64,000 bases of DNA from the NCBI RefSeq assembly GCF_009932725.1, contig NZ_BLJU01000018.1, positions 1-64,000 on the forward strand, read 5' to 3'. Both the position numbers and the translations under genes were made by a program. Shown one piece after another: positions 35,127 to 43,792 of the stretch (position 1 is the first letter of the stretch; each line of letters opens with the position of its first letter). The notes under the pieces are model-generated. The model worked only from the letters and a program-made list of their open reading frames with translations, searched no databases and had not been told where the DNA came from. The stretch is from Pseudomonas yangonensis (GTDB lineage: Bacteria > Pseudomonadota > Gammaproteobacteria > Pseudomonadales > Pseudomonadaceae).

Positions 35127-36511
35127 AAGCCTTTGCCCCCGCTCTGCTGACCCTGGCGCTGTCGGCCTGTGCCGTCGGCCCGGACTATCGAGCGCCCGTG
35201 ACCGACCCTGCACGCATTGCCGCGCTGGAAGCGGCCGATTACGACCGCAGCCGCTTCGAAGCCGCCTGGTGGCAGCAATTCGACGATCCGACGCTGAACC
35301 AGCTGGTGCAGCGTTCGCTGCAGGACAACCGCGAGCTGCGCGTGGCGTTCAACCGCCTGCGTGCGGCACGGGCGATCCGCGATGATGTGGCCAACGACCG
35401 CCTGCCCACCGTCACCAGCCGCGCCAGCGGCGAGTTCGGCAAGGCGCAGCAGCCGCCGACCACGGACGAGCGCATCCGTCAGGAACGCTACGACCTGGGC
35501 CTGGACATGGCCTGGGAGCTGGACCTGTTCGGTCGTATCCAGCGCCAACTGGAAGCCAGCGAGGCGCGCATCGAAGTGGCCGAGGCCGACTACTACCAGT
35601 TGCAGGTAAGCCTGATCGCCGAACTGGTCGACGCCTACGGCACCCTGCGGGGCGCGCAACTGCGCGAAAGCATCGCCCGCGAGAACCTGAAGAACCAGCA
35701 GGACTCGCGCGCCATTACCGAGCAACTGCGTGACGCCGGCGTCGGCACCGAACTCGACGTGCTGCGCGCCGATGCCCGTCTGGCCGCCACCGAAGCCAGC
35801 CTGCCACAGCTGCAGGCGCAGCAGGTACGTGCGCAGAACCGCATCGCCACCCTGCTCGGCCAGCGCCCGGAACAGCTGCAGATCGATCTGTCGCCCAAAC
35901 CCCTGCCGGTGATCGCCAAGGCACTGCCGATTGGCAACCCGGGCGAACTGCTGCGCCGTCGCCCGGATATCCAGGCGGCCGAACGGCAGTTGGCAGCGGC
36001 AACCGCCGAGGTCGGCGTGGCGACGGCGGATCTGTTCCCGCGGGTCAGCCTCTCCGGCTTTCTCGGCTTTACCGCCGGGCGCGGCTCGCAGCTGGGCTCG
36101 TCAGCCGCACGCGCCTGGGGCGTAGCGCCGAGCATCAGCTGGGCGGCGTTCGATCTGGGCAGTGTACGAGCACGTCTGCGCGGCGCCGAAGCCGAGGCCG
36201 ACGGCGCGCTGGCACAATACGAACAGCAGGTGCTGCTTGCGCTGGAGGAATCGGAGAACGCCTTCAGCGACTACGCCAAACGCCAGCAGCGCCTGGTTTC
36301 CCTGGTGCGCCAGGCCGAAGCCAGCCGTGCAGCAGCGGATCAGGCGGCGATTCGCTATCGCGAAGGCACGGTGGACTTTCTCGTGCTGTTGGACGCCGAA
36401 CGTGAGCGTCTGGCTGCCGAAGATGCCCAAGCGTCCGCGGAGACCGAGCTGTACAGCGGCATCGTCGCGATCTACAAGGCACTGGGTGGCGGCTGGCAAC
36501 CGCAGGCCTGA
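35123..36511 (+). CDS. oprN: OprN, outer-membrane efflux channel lipoprotein
   Basis: 462 residues, TolC/NodT family. A signal peptide with lipobox LSAC (Cys16) begins the protein. Tandem outer-membrane efflux repeats follow: WWQQFDDPTLNQLVQRSLQDNRELRVA..., then RRPDIQAAERQLAAATAEVGVATADLFPRVSLSG, and RYREGTVDFLVLLDAERERLAAEDA, ending with IYKALGGGW. It forms the trimeric duct of the MexEF-OprN pump. CAGGAG lies just before ATG 35123, inside the mexF end. Confidence 0.94.
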   Translation: MKAFAPALLTLALSACAVGPDYRAPVTDPARIAALEAADYDRSRFEAAWWQQFDDPTLNQLVQRSLQDNRELRVAFNRLRAARAIRDDVANDRLPTVTSRASGEFGKAQQPPTTDERIRQERYDLGLDMAWELDLFGRIQRQLEASEARIEVAEADYYQLQVSLIAELVDAYGTLRGAQLRESIARENLKNQQDSRAITEQLRDAGVGTELDVLRADARLAATEASLPQLQAQQVRAQNRIATLLGQRPEQLQIDLSPKPLPVIAKALPIGNPGELLRRRPDIQAAERQLAAATAEVGVATADLFPRVSLSGFLGFTAGRGSQLGSSAARAWGVAPSISWAAFDLGSVRARLRGAEAEADGALAQYEQQVLLALEESENAFSDYAKRQQRLVSLVRQAEASRAAADQAAIRYREGTVDFLVLLDAERERLAAEDAQASAETELYSGIVAIYKALGGGWQPQA

Positions 36512-36551
36512 AGCTTCTCTCCCCCGGTCGGCAGCCCTGCCGACCCTCCTC

Positions 36552-36582
36552 AGCCCCGAGTCGATGCTTCGGGGCTTTTTTA
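36552..36582. terminator. Intrinsic terminator after oprN
   Basis: AGCCCCGA (36552-36559) pairs with TCGGGGCT (36569-36576), followed by a run of Ts to 36582: a textbook terminator. It can also serve the convergent GGDEF gene. Confidence 0.85.
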
Positions 36583-36588
36583 TTTCTG

Positions 36589-38436
36589 TCAGCCGCATTC
36601 CACCCGATTACGGCCCTGTGCCTTGGCCCGATACAACGCCGCATCGGCACGCTGCAGGAGGATTTGCGCCGAGCTGTCGCCATCGTTCTGCATCGAGGCG
36701 ATACCGACGCTGATACTGACGTGCCCCAGGGGCGAGCGTTCATGTGGCAAGGCCAGGGCTTCGACGGCCCTCACCAGTTTCTCTGCCATGCTCCGCGCCC
36801 CGACGAGCCCGGTCGACGGCGCGAGAAATACGAACTCCTCACCGCCGTAGCGCGCCACCAGGTCAGAGGAACGACTGATGGTGGCGGCCAGGGTTTGTGC
36901 GACCTGCTGTAGACAGCTATCGCCGGCCGGATGGCCGTAATGATCGTTGTAGGCCTTGAACCAGTCGACATCCAGCACGGCCAGGGCCAACGGCTCGCCG
37001 ACACGCTGGGCGCGCTTGCATTCCTTGGCCAGCACATCGTCGAAGTGCCGACGGTTGGCGATACCGGTAAGGGCGTCGGTCAGGCTGAGCATTTCCAGGC
37101 GGCTGTTGAGCACCTGCAATTCCTGGGTTCGCTCAGCGACACGCTGTTCCAGCTCTCGCTCGGATTGCTGCAGGGTTTTCACCAGCTGCTCGCGGGTTTG
37201 CAACAATCTGGCTTGGGCTTGCAGTTTTTCCTGACGCATCACGTTGATGCGGTCGGCCAGGGCGAAGGCCAGCAGCAGCATTTCCAGTGACGAACCGATC
37301 TGCAGGCCGTCCTCCGTGAAGGCGTTGGTAGGCAGGATGCCCAGGGCGCGCAGCGTGGTAGTGGCGCCGCCGAGAATCAGCAGGCCGAAGGCGGCGAGAA
37401 AGAAGTAGGCGCTACGCTGACGCTTGAGGGCGCAGCCCAGCCCTACAGCCATCATCACCAAGGCCGTCAGCAGATTGACCAGGACGGCAGCACGTGAGAC
37501 CTGCGGCAAGGCAACGGCGTAGATCAGCGGGGAAATCAGGTACAGGGCCACCAGGGCCAGTAAGCCGCGGTCGACCCGCGGCAACAGACGTGCGGTCTGC
37601 AACATGCTGCGCATGAACAGCAACAATCCGCTCAGCGCTAGCGAGGCGCCCGAGTAATACGCCACATTGGAATTGAGCGGCAGACCGAACAACGTCCAGT
37701 CCGGCGCCATGCCGTTCTTGATCGTCAGGGCGCACACGGCGCACAGCACGAAGGTCACGTAGAGCAGATAGATGCGTTCACGCAGGGCGATGAACAGCAT
37801 CAGGTTGAACAGGATCATGGCAATGGCGATGCCCATGTAGCCGGCACGCGCCATGTAGTCTTCGCGCTCATAGGCCTTGAAGCCTTCGACCGTCCACAGC
37901 TGTAACGGTACCAGCAGACCGATGCTCGACTCGACCCGCAGGTAGACCGACTGCTGCGAACGTGCCGGCAGATGCAAGGGGAAGACGAAGTTGCGGTTGT
38001 CGTAGGCCTTGCCGCTCTGCGGCCGGTCTGCCCCGGTGAGCCAGGCACGATAGCCACCCTGCCCGTCCTGCACATAGGCATCGACCAGGGAAATACGTGG
38101 GTTGTCCACCACCAGCAGGCGCGTCAGCGGCTGGTCGCCGGAGTTGCCAACATCAAGCCGGAACCAGTAGGCCGAACGGGTAAAGCCCAACGCAAAGGAT
38201 GAACTTTCGACCGATTCATAACGAAAGCGATCACGCATTTCGGCAGAACGGACATTGTCGAACGTCAGGGTGCGGCTGGTATCTTCCAGCACGCCAACGG
38301 AGGTGGTCAGTGGTTTGGGCGTTTGCTCGATCTGCGCCGCATCAAGGTAACGAACACTGGCCCACGCTTGCGAAGAAAGCAGCAGCATGCCGAGCACGAG
38401 CCAGGGCGACAACCGAAAACGACGAATGCGATTCAT
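36589..38436 (-). CDS. Membrane diguanylate cyclase (7TMR-DISM sensor + GGDEF)
   Basis: 615 residues. Signal peptide, then a periplasmic 7TMR-DISM extracellular domain (about 30-180, with RSAYWFRLDVGN and NFVFPLHLPARSQQSVYLRVES), seven membrane spans (about 190-390), a coiled-coil (LQTREQLVKTLQQSERELEQRVAERTQELQVL), and a C-terminal GGDEF domain with active-site RYGGEEF, so cyclase activity is expected. No RxxD inhibitory site is evident just before GGEEF. It probably makes c-di-GMP in response to an outside ligand. The ATG at 38436 was chosen for the signal peptide; its ribosome site is weak. Confidence 0.9.
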   Translation of the reverse strand: MNRIRRFRLSPWLVLGMLLLSSQAWASVRYLDAAQIEQTPKPLTTSVGVLEDTSRTLTFDNVRSAEMRDRFRYESVESSSFALGFTRSAYWFRLDVGNSGDQPLTRLLVVDNPRISLVDAYVQDGQGGYRAWLTGADRPQSGKAYDNRNFVFPLHLPARSQQSVYLRVESSIGLLVPLQLWTVEGFKAYEREDYMARAGYMGIAIAMILFNLMLFIALRERIYLLYVTFVLCAVCALTIKNGMAPDWTLFGLPLNSNVAYYSGASLALSGLLLFMRSMLQTARLLPRVDRGLLALVALYLISPLIYAVALPQVSRAAVLVNLLTALVMMAVGLGCALKRQRSAYFFLAAFGLLILGGATTTLRALGILPTNAFTEDGLQIGSSLEMLLLAFALADRINVMRQEKLQAQARLLQTREQLVKTLQQSERELEQRVAERTQELQVLNSRLEMLSLTDALTGIANRRHFDDVLAKECKRAQRVGEPLALAVLDVDWFKAYNDHYGHPAGDSCLQQVAQTLAATISRSSDLVARYGGEEFVFLAPSTGLVGARSMAEKLVRAVEALALPHERSPLGHVSISVGIASMQNDGDSSAQILLQRADAALYRAKAQGRNRVECG

Positions 38437-38555
38437 GAAAAGGTTCGACTGGGGGCAGGCCGGCCCCAGCTCAGATGAGCACAAGGTGCCGGAGTCTACT
38501 CGACAAAACCGAATGCCGGCAAAATGTCACGAAACCACGTCAAGGCGCTGACAAG

Positions 38556-39353
38556 ATGAACACCCAGATAACCGATACTCTCGCTTTGCTGCGGCAGCAT
38601 CTGGGCGACGAACTGCTGGCAGTGCATCTTTATGGTTCTGCCGTGGCTGGCGGTCTCAAACCTGGTAGCGACATCGATTTGCTCGTCACTGTGCGCACGC
38701 CGTTGCGTGACGCTGTGCGCCATGCGCTGATGCACGGGCTCCTGGGTCTTTCGGCCTGGCCTGCGAACGAGCGGCTACGCCCGCTGGAAGTGACGATACT
38801 GAGTCGTGATGCCGTGCAGCCCTGGCGCTATCCGGCGATGCGCGAGATGCAGTTCGGCGAATGGCTGCGTGAGGATTTGACCGCCGGCCGCATCGAGCCT
38901 GCAATGGCGGATCATGACCTGGCGATACTGCTGAGCAAGGCGCGGCAAGACAGTATCGCCCTGATAGGCCCTCCTGCTGACGAGTGGTTCGACCCGGTCC
39001 CCCAAGCCGACCTGATCCGCGCCTTGCACGACACCGTGGCGCAATGGCGAGAGGCATCGGGCTGGCTTGGCGACGAAACCAACGTAGTGCTGGCGCTTGC
39101 GCGTATCTGGCTGACGTTGAGCACGGGCATGATTGCGTCCAAGGACTTCGCCGCCAGTTGGCTGCTCGAACGTCTGCCCGAGATACATCGTCCCGTGCTG
39201 GTGACCGCCCGGAGCGTCTACCTGGGCCACTGCCGGGACGATTTGGGCCAGCGCACCCCGGCAGTGGCAGCATTCATCGATCATGCAAGAAAGCAGATCG
39301 AGCGCCTCGACAGGGCCGACTCCAAGCTCGACGCCACGCAGAGGAACTCATGA
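38556..39353 (+). CDS. AadA-like aminoglycoside (3'')(9) adenylyltransferase
   Basis: 265 residues, full length for AadA. The nucleotidyltransferase motif is intact: LYGSAVAGGLKPGSDIDLLV with Ser28, Asp39 and Asp41, and the candidate catalytic base Glu78 in PLEVTI. Other AadA-like segments are PWRYPAMREMQFGEWLRED, HDLAILLSKARQDSIALIGP, and ETNVVLALARIW. AadA enzymes adenylate streptomycin and spectinomycin. The gene is not in an integron: no attC, intI or cassette array surrounds it, and it is coupled by ATGA overlap to a housekeeping-type mmcQ/yjbR gene. It is therefore probably an intrinsic gene rather than recently acquired. Confidence 0.87.
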   Translation: MNTQITDTLALLRQHLGDELLAVHLYGSAVAGGLKPGSDIDLLVTVRTPLRDAVRHALMHGLLGLSAWPANERLRPLEVTILSRDAVQPWRYPAMREMQFGEWLREDLTAGRIEPAMADHDLAILLSKARQDSIALIGPPADEWFDPVPQADLIRALHDTVAQWREASGWLGDETNVVLALARIWLTLSTGMIASKDFAASWLLERLPEIHRPVLVTARSVYLGHCRDDLGQRTPAVAAFIDHARKQIERLDRADSKLDATQRNS

Positions 39354-39703
39354 CCCGCGATCAGATCACCGCCTTCTGCCTCGCCCTGCCCGGCGCTCGC
39401 GAAGACCTTAAATGGGGCGGCAACCGGGTGTTCTCGGTGGCGGGCAACAAGATGTTCGCCATTCTCGATTTTCTTGGCGAAGACCTGGCCTTCAAGGTCG
39501 ATGACGACCTGTTTCTCGGCTATGTCGACCGCCCGGGCATTCGTCCCGCGCCCTATCTGGCCCGAGCGCGCTGGATCAGCATGAGTGCCCGGCAGTTGCC
39601 GCTGGGCGAGCAGGAGCTGCGCCAGCTACTGACTCGCTCGCATCAACTGGTGGTACGCAGGCTGCCCAAGCGCTTGCGGCCGGGCCTGCTACTGGACGAA
39701 TAA
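39350..39703 (+). CDS. MmcQ/YjbR-family protein
   Basis: 117 residues, with the YjbR-type fold: ITAFCLALPGAREDLKWGGNRVFSVAGNKMFAILDF, then DDDLFLGYVDRPGIRPAPYLARARWISM. The family has a double-stranded-DNA-binding-like CyaY fold of uncertain role. It overlaps the adenylyltransferase stop (ATGA), and its 3' end overlaps the convergent cold-shock/DUF1294 gene by 15 bp. Confidence 0.85.
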   Translation: MTRDQITAFCLALPGAREDLKWGGNRVFSVAGNKMFAILDFLGEDLAFKVDDDLFLGYVDRPGIRPAPYLARARWISMSARQLPLGEQELRQLLTRSHQLVVRRLPKRLRPGLLLDE

Positions 39704-40411
39704 CGGGATAAGGCGGGCGATGTAGGCGCCATCGAGCAACAACAGATCGATCCAGAGTACCTGGTGAACGGCAACGATCAGCCAGAAAACTGTCTGGTAG
39801 GTTGCCTTGCGGGTCTTGTGGCGGAAGGTCTGCTGGGCAATCAGTGCGCCCGGCCAACCACCGGCCAGCTCCACCAGATGCAAGGTGTTTTCCGCCGTGC
39901 GGCGGCTACCATTCTGGGCGCTGCGCTTGTCCAGCCAGTACTGTACAAAGCTCAGCAGACTGGCCAGCAAATAAAGCGGCAGTACCCACCAGAAGCCCTT
40001 GTCGAACAATTGCAGTGCGCCCAGCAGCGGCAAGAGGCACAAGGAAACAAGCACCACAGCCTTGCCGGAAAAGTTCTGGATGGAGTCCTTCCCTTCTGCT
40101 TTGCGCACGGACCTGACAGGCGCCTTTGACGATGCCGGAACGGCCTTGCCGGCACTTTTCGGTTTGCGCCGTATCGCCTGTCGGTCGAGGCTCAGCTCGC
40201 CTGCCAGACGCAGATGCTCCGCGCGTGGGCGACCACGCGGGTCACGTCCCTCGATGAACAGCACCTCGTCACCAGACAGCGGGCGACGATCACCACGCAC
40301 CACCGAAATATGTGCGAAAACCTCGGGGCCACCGTCCAGCGGCTGGATGAAACCGAAGCCCTTGGCATCATCCCAGCTTTTCAGGCGTCCCCTGCGCTCG
40401 TTGCCGGTCAA
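39689..40411 (-). CDS. Cold-shock domain fused to DUF1294 membrane protein
   Basis: 240 residues. The N-terminal cold-shock domain holds both RNA-binding motifs, KGFGFI (RNP1) and VFAHIS (RNP2). A basic linker (RKPKSAGKAVPASSKAPVRSVRK) leads to a C-terminal DUF1294 region with three to four spans and the hallmark LDKRSAQNGSRRTAE...LVELAGGWPGALIAQ. This is a known CSD-DUF1294 architecture of unknown function. No in-frame ATG precedes the cold-shock domain at the right place; a TTG at 40411 overlapping the uppP stop (TTGA) is the likely start, with GGAG 12 bases upstream. Confidence 0.85.
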   Translation of the reverse strand: MTGNERRGRLKSWDDAKGFGFIQPLDGGPEVFAHISVVRGDRRPLSGDEVLFIEGRDPRGRPRAEHLRLAGELSLDRQAIRRKPKSAGKAVPASSKAPVRSVRKAEGKDSIQNFSGKAVVLVSLCLLPLLGALQLFDKGFWWVLPLYLLASLLSFVQYWLDKRSAQNGSRRTAENTLHLVELAGGWPGALIAQQTFRHKTRKATYQTVFWLIVAVHQVLWIDLLLLDGAYIARLIPLFVQ

Positions 40412-41238
40412 GGCTGCGCCGTGCTCCAGTCGATCAGGTGCAGTTGCCAGGTGGCGAGAATCACCAGGCCGAAAGCGATGCGGTACCAGGCGAACACCGC
40501 GTAACTGTGGCTGGTGATGAACTTGAGCAGTGCACGTACGGTGATCATCGCGACGATGAAAGTGCTGACGAAACCGATGGCGAAGATCGGCAAGTCGCTC
40601 AACTGCAGAATGTCGCGGTACTTGAACAGCGAATAGACCGTGGCCGCGACCATGGTCGGCATGGCCAGGAAGAAGGAGAACTCGGTCGCTGCCTTGCGCG
40701 ACAGGCCGAATACCAGGCCACCGATAATGGTGGCGCCCGAGCGTGACGTACCCGGTATCAGCGCCAAACACTGGGCGAAGCCGACCTTCAGGGCCAGTTT
40801 CCAATTCATGTCGTCGACCGTTTCGGCCTTGATAGCGTGATCGCGCTTCTCTGCCCAGAGCATGATGATGCCGCCGATGATCAGTGCCATGGCCACGGTG
40901 ATCGGATTGAACAGCCAGTGTTCGATCAGATCGGCGAAGGCCAGACCGAAGATCACCGCCGGAATGAATGCCAGAAACAGATTGAAGCTGAAGCGTTGGG
41001 CCTTCGGGTCGTTGGGTAAGCCGACCACCACTCCCAGCACCTTCGCCCGGAACTCCCATATGACCGCCAGAATGGCGCCGAGCTGGATGATGATCTTGAA
41101 CGCGGTTGCTGTCTGGCCATTGAAGCCAAGCAGATCCCCCACCACGATCAGGTGCCCGGTGCTGGAAATGGGCAAGAACTCGGTCAGGCCTTCCACTATG
41201 CCCAGAATGAGGGCCTGAAAGGCCGCCCAGATATCCAT
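40408..41238 (-). CDS. uppP: Undecaprenyl-diphosphatase UppP/BacA
   Basis: 276 residues, eight or so spans. Catalytic motifs are present: EGLTEFLPISSTGHL near the N-terminus and PGTSRSGATIIGGLVFGLSRKAATEFSF near residue 160. The enzyme removes one phosphate from undecaprenyl diphosphate on the periplasmic side, recycling the lipid carrier for peptidoglycan and O-antigen; high levels give bacitracin tolerance. ATG 41238 has GGGGGA upstream. Its TGA overlaps the TTG start of the next gene. Confidence 0.94.
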   Translation of the reverse strand: MDIWAAFQALILGIVEGLTEFLPISSTGHLIVVGDLLGFNGQTATAFKIIIQLGAILAVIWEFRAKVLGVVVGLPNDPKAQRFSFNLFLAFIPAVIFGLAFADLIEHWLFNPITVAMALIIGGIIMLWAEKRDHAIKAETVDDMNWKLALKVGFAQCLALIPGTSRSGATIIGGLVFGLSRKAATEFSFFLAMPTMVAATVYSLFKYRDILQLSDLPIFAIGFVSTFIVAMITVRALLKFITSHSYAVFAWYRIAFGLVILATWQLHLIDWSTAQP

Positions 41239-41310
41239 CAAATCCCCCAAAGCGCGGCGACTCACCTACGCGTAAACCAATTGAAATGCAGGTCCCGCCG
41301 TGGGACACAA

Positions 41311-41340
41311 AGCCGCCGCAGAGGTTCCTCGGCGGCGGCT
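41311..41340. promoter_or_regulatory. Stable GC hairpin in the region upstream of uppP
   Basis: AGCCGCCGC (41311-41319) pairs with GCGGCGGCT (41332-41340) about 75 bp upstream of uppP. A second small stem, GTCCC/GGGAC, lies nearby at about 41292-41305. They may be part of the uppP leader, or protect against read-through; no gene ends here. Confidence 0.45.
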
Positions 41341-41435
41341 CTGGCTCGGTGCTTGTTCAGCTTCTGCGCCAGCGGCCGAAATGTATCAGACAACTGGCGT
41401 GAAAATCGCCCTGATATGACAGTATTGTCTTGCGC

Positions 41436-41462
41436 AACCTTGGGTTAGCCTGACGCCGATAA
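41436..41462 (+). promoter_or_regulatory. Sigma28 (FliA) promoter of the chemoreceptor gene
   Basis: GCCGATAA at 41455-41462 is an exact FliA -10 element. The upstream block CAACCTTG gives a weak match to the TAAAGTTT -35 at the expected distance. It stands 23 bp before the chemoreceptor ATG. Confidence 0.65.
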
Positions 41463-41485
41463 TTACAACAATACGGAGTTCATCC

Positions 41486-43120
41486 ATGAACAGCTTACGC
41501 AGCCTTCCCATCAGCCGCCGCCTGTGGCTGATCCTGGCACTGGCCATCCTGACCCTGGTCCTGCAGGGCGCCTACATGCTGCGCCAGATCCACACCGACC
41601 TGTACTTCGGCAAATCGGAAAAGACCGAACATGTGGTGCAGAGCGCTGCCGGCATCCTCAAGCACTTCCATGGTCTGGAAAGCACCGGCAGCCTTAGCCG
41701 CGAAGAAGCGCAGAAACAGGCCATGGAGGTGATTCGCGGCTTGCGCTACGACGGTCAGGAGTACTTCTGGATAAACGACCAGACGCCGGTCATGCTCATG
41801 CATCCGATGAATGCGAAACTCGAGGGACAGAACCTTTCGGGCTTCAAGGACCCGGACGGCAAGGCTCTGTTCAACGAGATGGTCGCCATCACCCGTAGCC
41901 AGGGCGCCGGCCAGGTCGACTACCGCTGGCCGAAGCCAGGCGCCAGCGACCCTGTTCCGAAGATTTCCTACGTCGAGCTGTTCCAGCCCTGGGGCTGGAT
42001 CATCGGCTCCGGTGTGTATGTCGATGACGTGCAGGAGGAATTCAGAGCTCAGGCGCTGAAGGCCATGAGTATCGGCCTGCTGATCGCCCTCCTCCTTGCC
42101 GCCCTGGTGGTGCTGATCACCCGCAGCATCGTGCAGCCGCTGCAGGCAGCCGTGGGAGCCATGGCCAACATTGCCAATGGCGAAGGTGACCTGACCCGCA
42201 ATCTCGACACTCACGGTCGCGACGAGCTCACTGCGCTGTCCACCTATTTCAATGCCTTTACCGGCAGGCTGCGCCACGTCATTCGGCAGATGCTCGACTC
42301 GGCGGGCTCGCTGGACCAGGCCGCACGTACCCTCGGCGATATTTCCAGCGAGGCGCAACGTCACAGCCAGCAGCAGGCGCAGCAGATGGAACTGGTAGCC
42401 ACCGCCGTCAATCAGGTGACCTACGGTGTGCAGGACGTGGCGAAGAACGCCGAGCACGCCTCCAGCGAAATGCATACGGCCGAGGACCAGGCCAGCCAGG
42501 GGCAGCAGAACATCGAAGCGAGCCTGCGCCAGATCGATCAGCTGTCGAGCACCATCGACAAAGCCGTCGAGGTGATCCAGTCGCTGGCCAGCGAGAGCAC
42601 GCAGATCGGCAGCGTACTGGAAGTGATCCGCTCCATTGCCGAGCAGACCAACCTGCTTGCCCTCAACGCCGCCATCGAGGCAGCACGCGCGGGCGAACAG
42701 GGCCGCGGTTTCGCCGTGGTCGCGGATGAAGTGCGGCTTCTGGCGCAACGTACCCAGCAGTCCACTGCAGAGATCCAGGGCATGATCGAGCGCCTGCAAG
42801 GCAACTCCGAGGCAGCCGTCAAGGTGATCCACGAAAGCAGCCGCGCGTCCCAACTGACCGTGGAACAGGCCAGCCAGGCCGGTGAGAGCCTTGCCCAGAT
42901 CGCCCAGTCGCTGCGCAACCTGACCGGGCTCAACGCTTCGATCGCCAGTGCCACTCTGGAGCAATCCCACGTGGTGGAAGACATCAACCAGAACGTCACG
43001 CAGACGGCCGCTCTGGCCCATAACACCGCCGAGGCCGCGGAGCAGTCGAGCGCGGCCAGCCAGCACCTGAAGCAACTGGCCGACCAGCTCAACCTTCTGC
43101 TCGGGCAGTTCCGTGTATGA
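41486..43120 (+). CDS. Methyl-accepting chemotaxis protein with sCache_2 sensor
   Basis: 544 residues. Helix 1 (about 12-30) and helix 2 (about 192-212) flank a periplasmic single-Cache domain (DGQEYFWINDQTPVMLMHP, VDYRWPKPGAS, PWGWIIGSGVYVDDV). A HAMP region follows, then the signalling domain with the hairpin tip IAEQTNLLALNAAIEAARAGEQGRGFAVVADEVR. sCache_2 receptors often sense carboxylates such as malate, but the ligand cannot be stated. No CheR-binding pentapeptide at the C-terminus. Preceded by a FliA promoter, in line with flagellar co-regulation. Confidence 0.9.
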   Translation: MNSLRSLPISRRLWLILALAILTLVLQGAYMLRQIHTDLYFGKSEKTEHVVQSAAGILKHFHGLESTGSLSREEAQKQAMEVIRGLRYDGQEYFWINDQTPVMLMHPMNAKLEGQNLSGFKDPDGKALFNEMVAITRSQGAGQVDYRWPKPGASDPVPKISYVELFQPWGWIIGSGVYVDDVQEEFRAQALKAMSIGLLIALLLAALVVLITRSIVQPLQAAVGAMANIANGEGDLTRNLDTHGRDELTALSTYFNAFTGRLRHVIRQMLDSAGSLDQAARTLGDISSEAQRHSQQQAQQMELVATAVNQVTYGVQDVAKNAEHASSEMHTAEDQASQGQQNIEASLRQIDQLSSTIDKAVEVIQSLASESTQIGSVLEVIRSIAEQTNLLALNAAIEAARAGEQGRGFAVVADEVRLLAQRTQQSTAEIQGMIERLQGNSEAAVKVIHESSRASQLTVEQASQAGESLAQIAQSLRNLTGLNASIASATLEQSHVVEDINQNVTQTAALAHNTAEAAEQSSAASQHLKQLADQLNLLLGQFRV

Positions 43121-43127
43121 GGCGGGC

Positions 43128-43742
43128 ATGAGCAGCATGCAGCATCAGGAGGTCGATTTCAGTCGGCCGCCGAACCAGGACCTGATCTGGGACCTGGACA
43201 GCATCGCCCGCCGCGAGCTGGCCGAGCGTTTCATCAAGCTGTTCGAGAACCGCCTGTGTGTCTATTCCGAATCGGTGGGGCAGTTGTACACCAACTACAG
43301 CCTGCACTTCCCCACCGACCTCGGCCGCAAGATGGTGGTGCTGCCCAACCCTTATGCGTTCCACGACACCCTGCACGGCATCGACAGCCAGGCCATTCGC
43401 AAGACGGGCCTGTGTGTCTTGCCCGGCCGGGTGATCGGCAAGCCCGGACTGCTGCTCAGCACCCAGATCAGGGACGGCGGCCCCGCGCCCAAGACCATGG
43501 CGTTCAAGCCGGCACTGGCGCAGATCATCAGCAACCAGAAGAAAATCGGTGACCTGTTCCTGCCCGTACTGATGAAAGGCGATCTGCGCGAGTTCGACCA
43601 GCAAATGCCCTACATCCACCTGCACCGTCTGCAACTGGCGCGCCTGGAACGCTTGTCTAGCTTCGAGCGCGACGACATCCAGCAGACCATCACGCGCAAG
43701 CTGCTGATGCTCTACCGGCAGGCCGACAGCCTGGTGTGCTGA
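43128..43742 (+). CDS. Conserved-looking protein of unknown function
   Basis: 204 residues, soluble, no signal peptide or membrane span. Basic overall with several conserved-looking blocks (RRELAERFIKLFENRLCVYSESVGQLYTNY; GRKMVVLPNPYAFHDTLHGIDSQA). I do not recognise a family. It begins 7 bp after the chemoreceptor stop, with GAGG upstream of the ATG, so it is probably co-transcribed with the receptor; whether it has a role in chemotaxis is open. Confidence 0.6.
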   Translation: MSSMQHQEVDFSRPPNQDLIWDLDSIARRELAERFIKLFENRLCVYSESVGQLYTNYSLHFPTDLGRKMVVLPNPYAFHDTLHGIDSQAIRKTGLCVLPGRVIGKPGLLLSTQIRDGGPAPKTMAFKPALAQIISNQKKIGDLFLPVLMKGDLREFDQQMPYIHLHRLQLARLERLSSFERDDIQQTITRKLLMLYRQADSLVC

Positions 43743-43792
43743 GCCGCCCACATCAGTACAATCGCCACCCTTTCCCCAGTTGAGGACGCTGC

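Noticed and set aside
32862..35213. Long minus-strand open frame opposite mexF
   Set aside because: A shadow of the RND transporter gene; no domain or ribosome site supports it.
38437..38556. Integron or cassette signals by the aadA-like gene
   Set aside because: No attC-like element, integrase or cassette array is seen; neighbours are ordinary chromosomal genes.
43743..43792. NAD-related riboswitch before pnuC
   Set aside because: The gap is only 50 bp and shows no conserved fold; too short for known pnuC-linked riboswitches.
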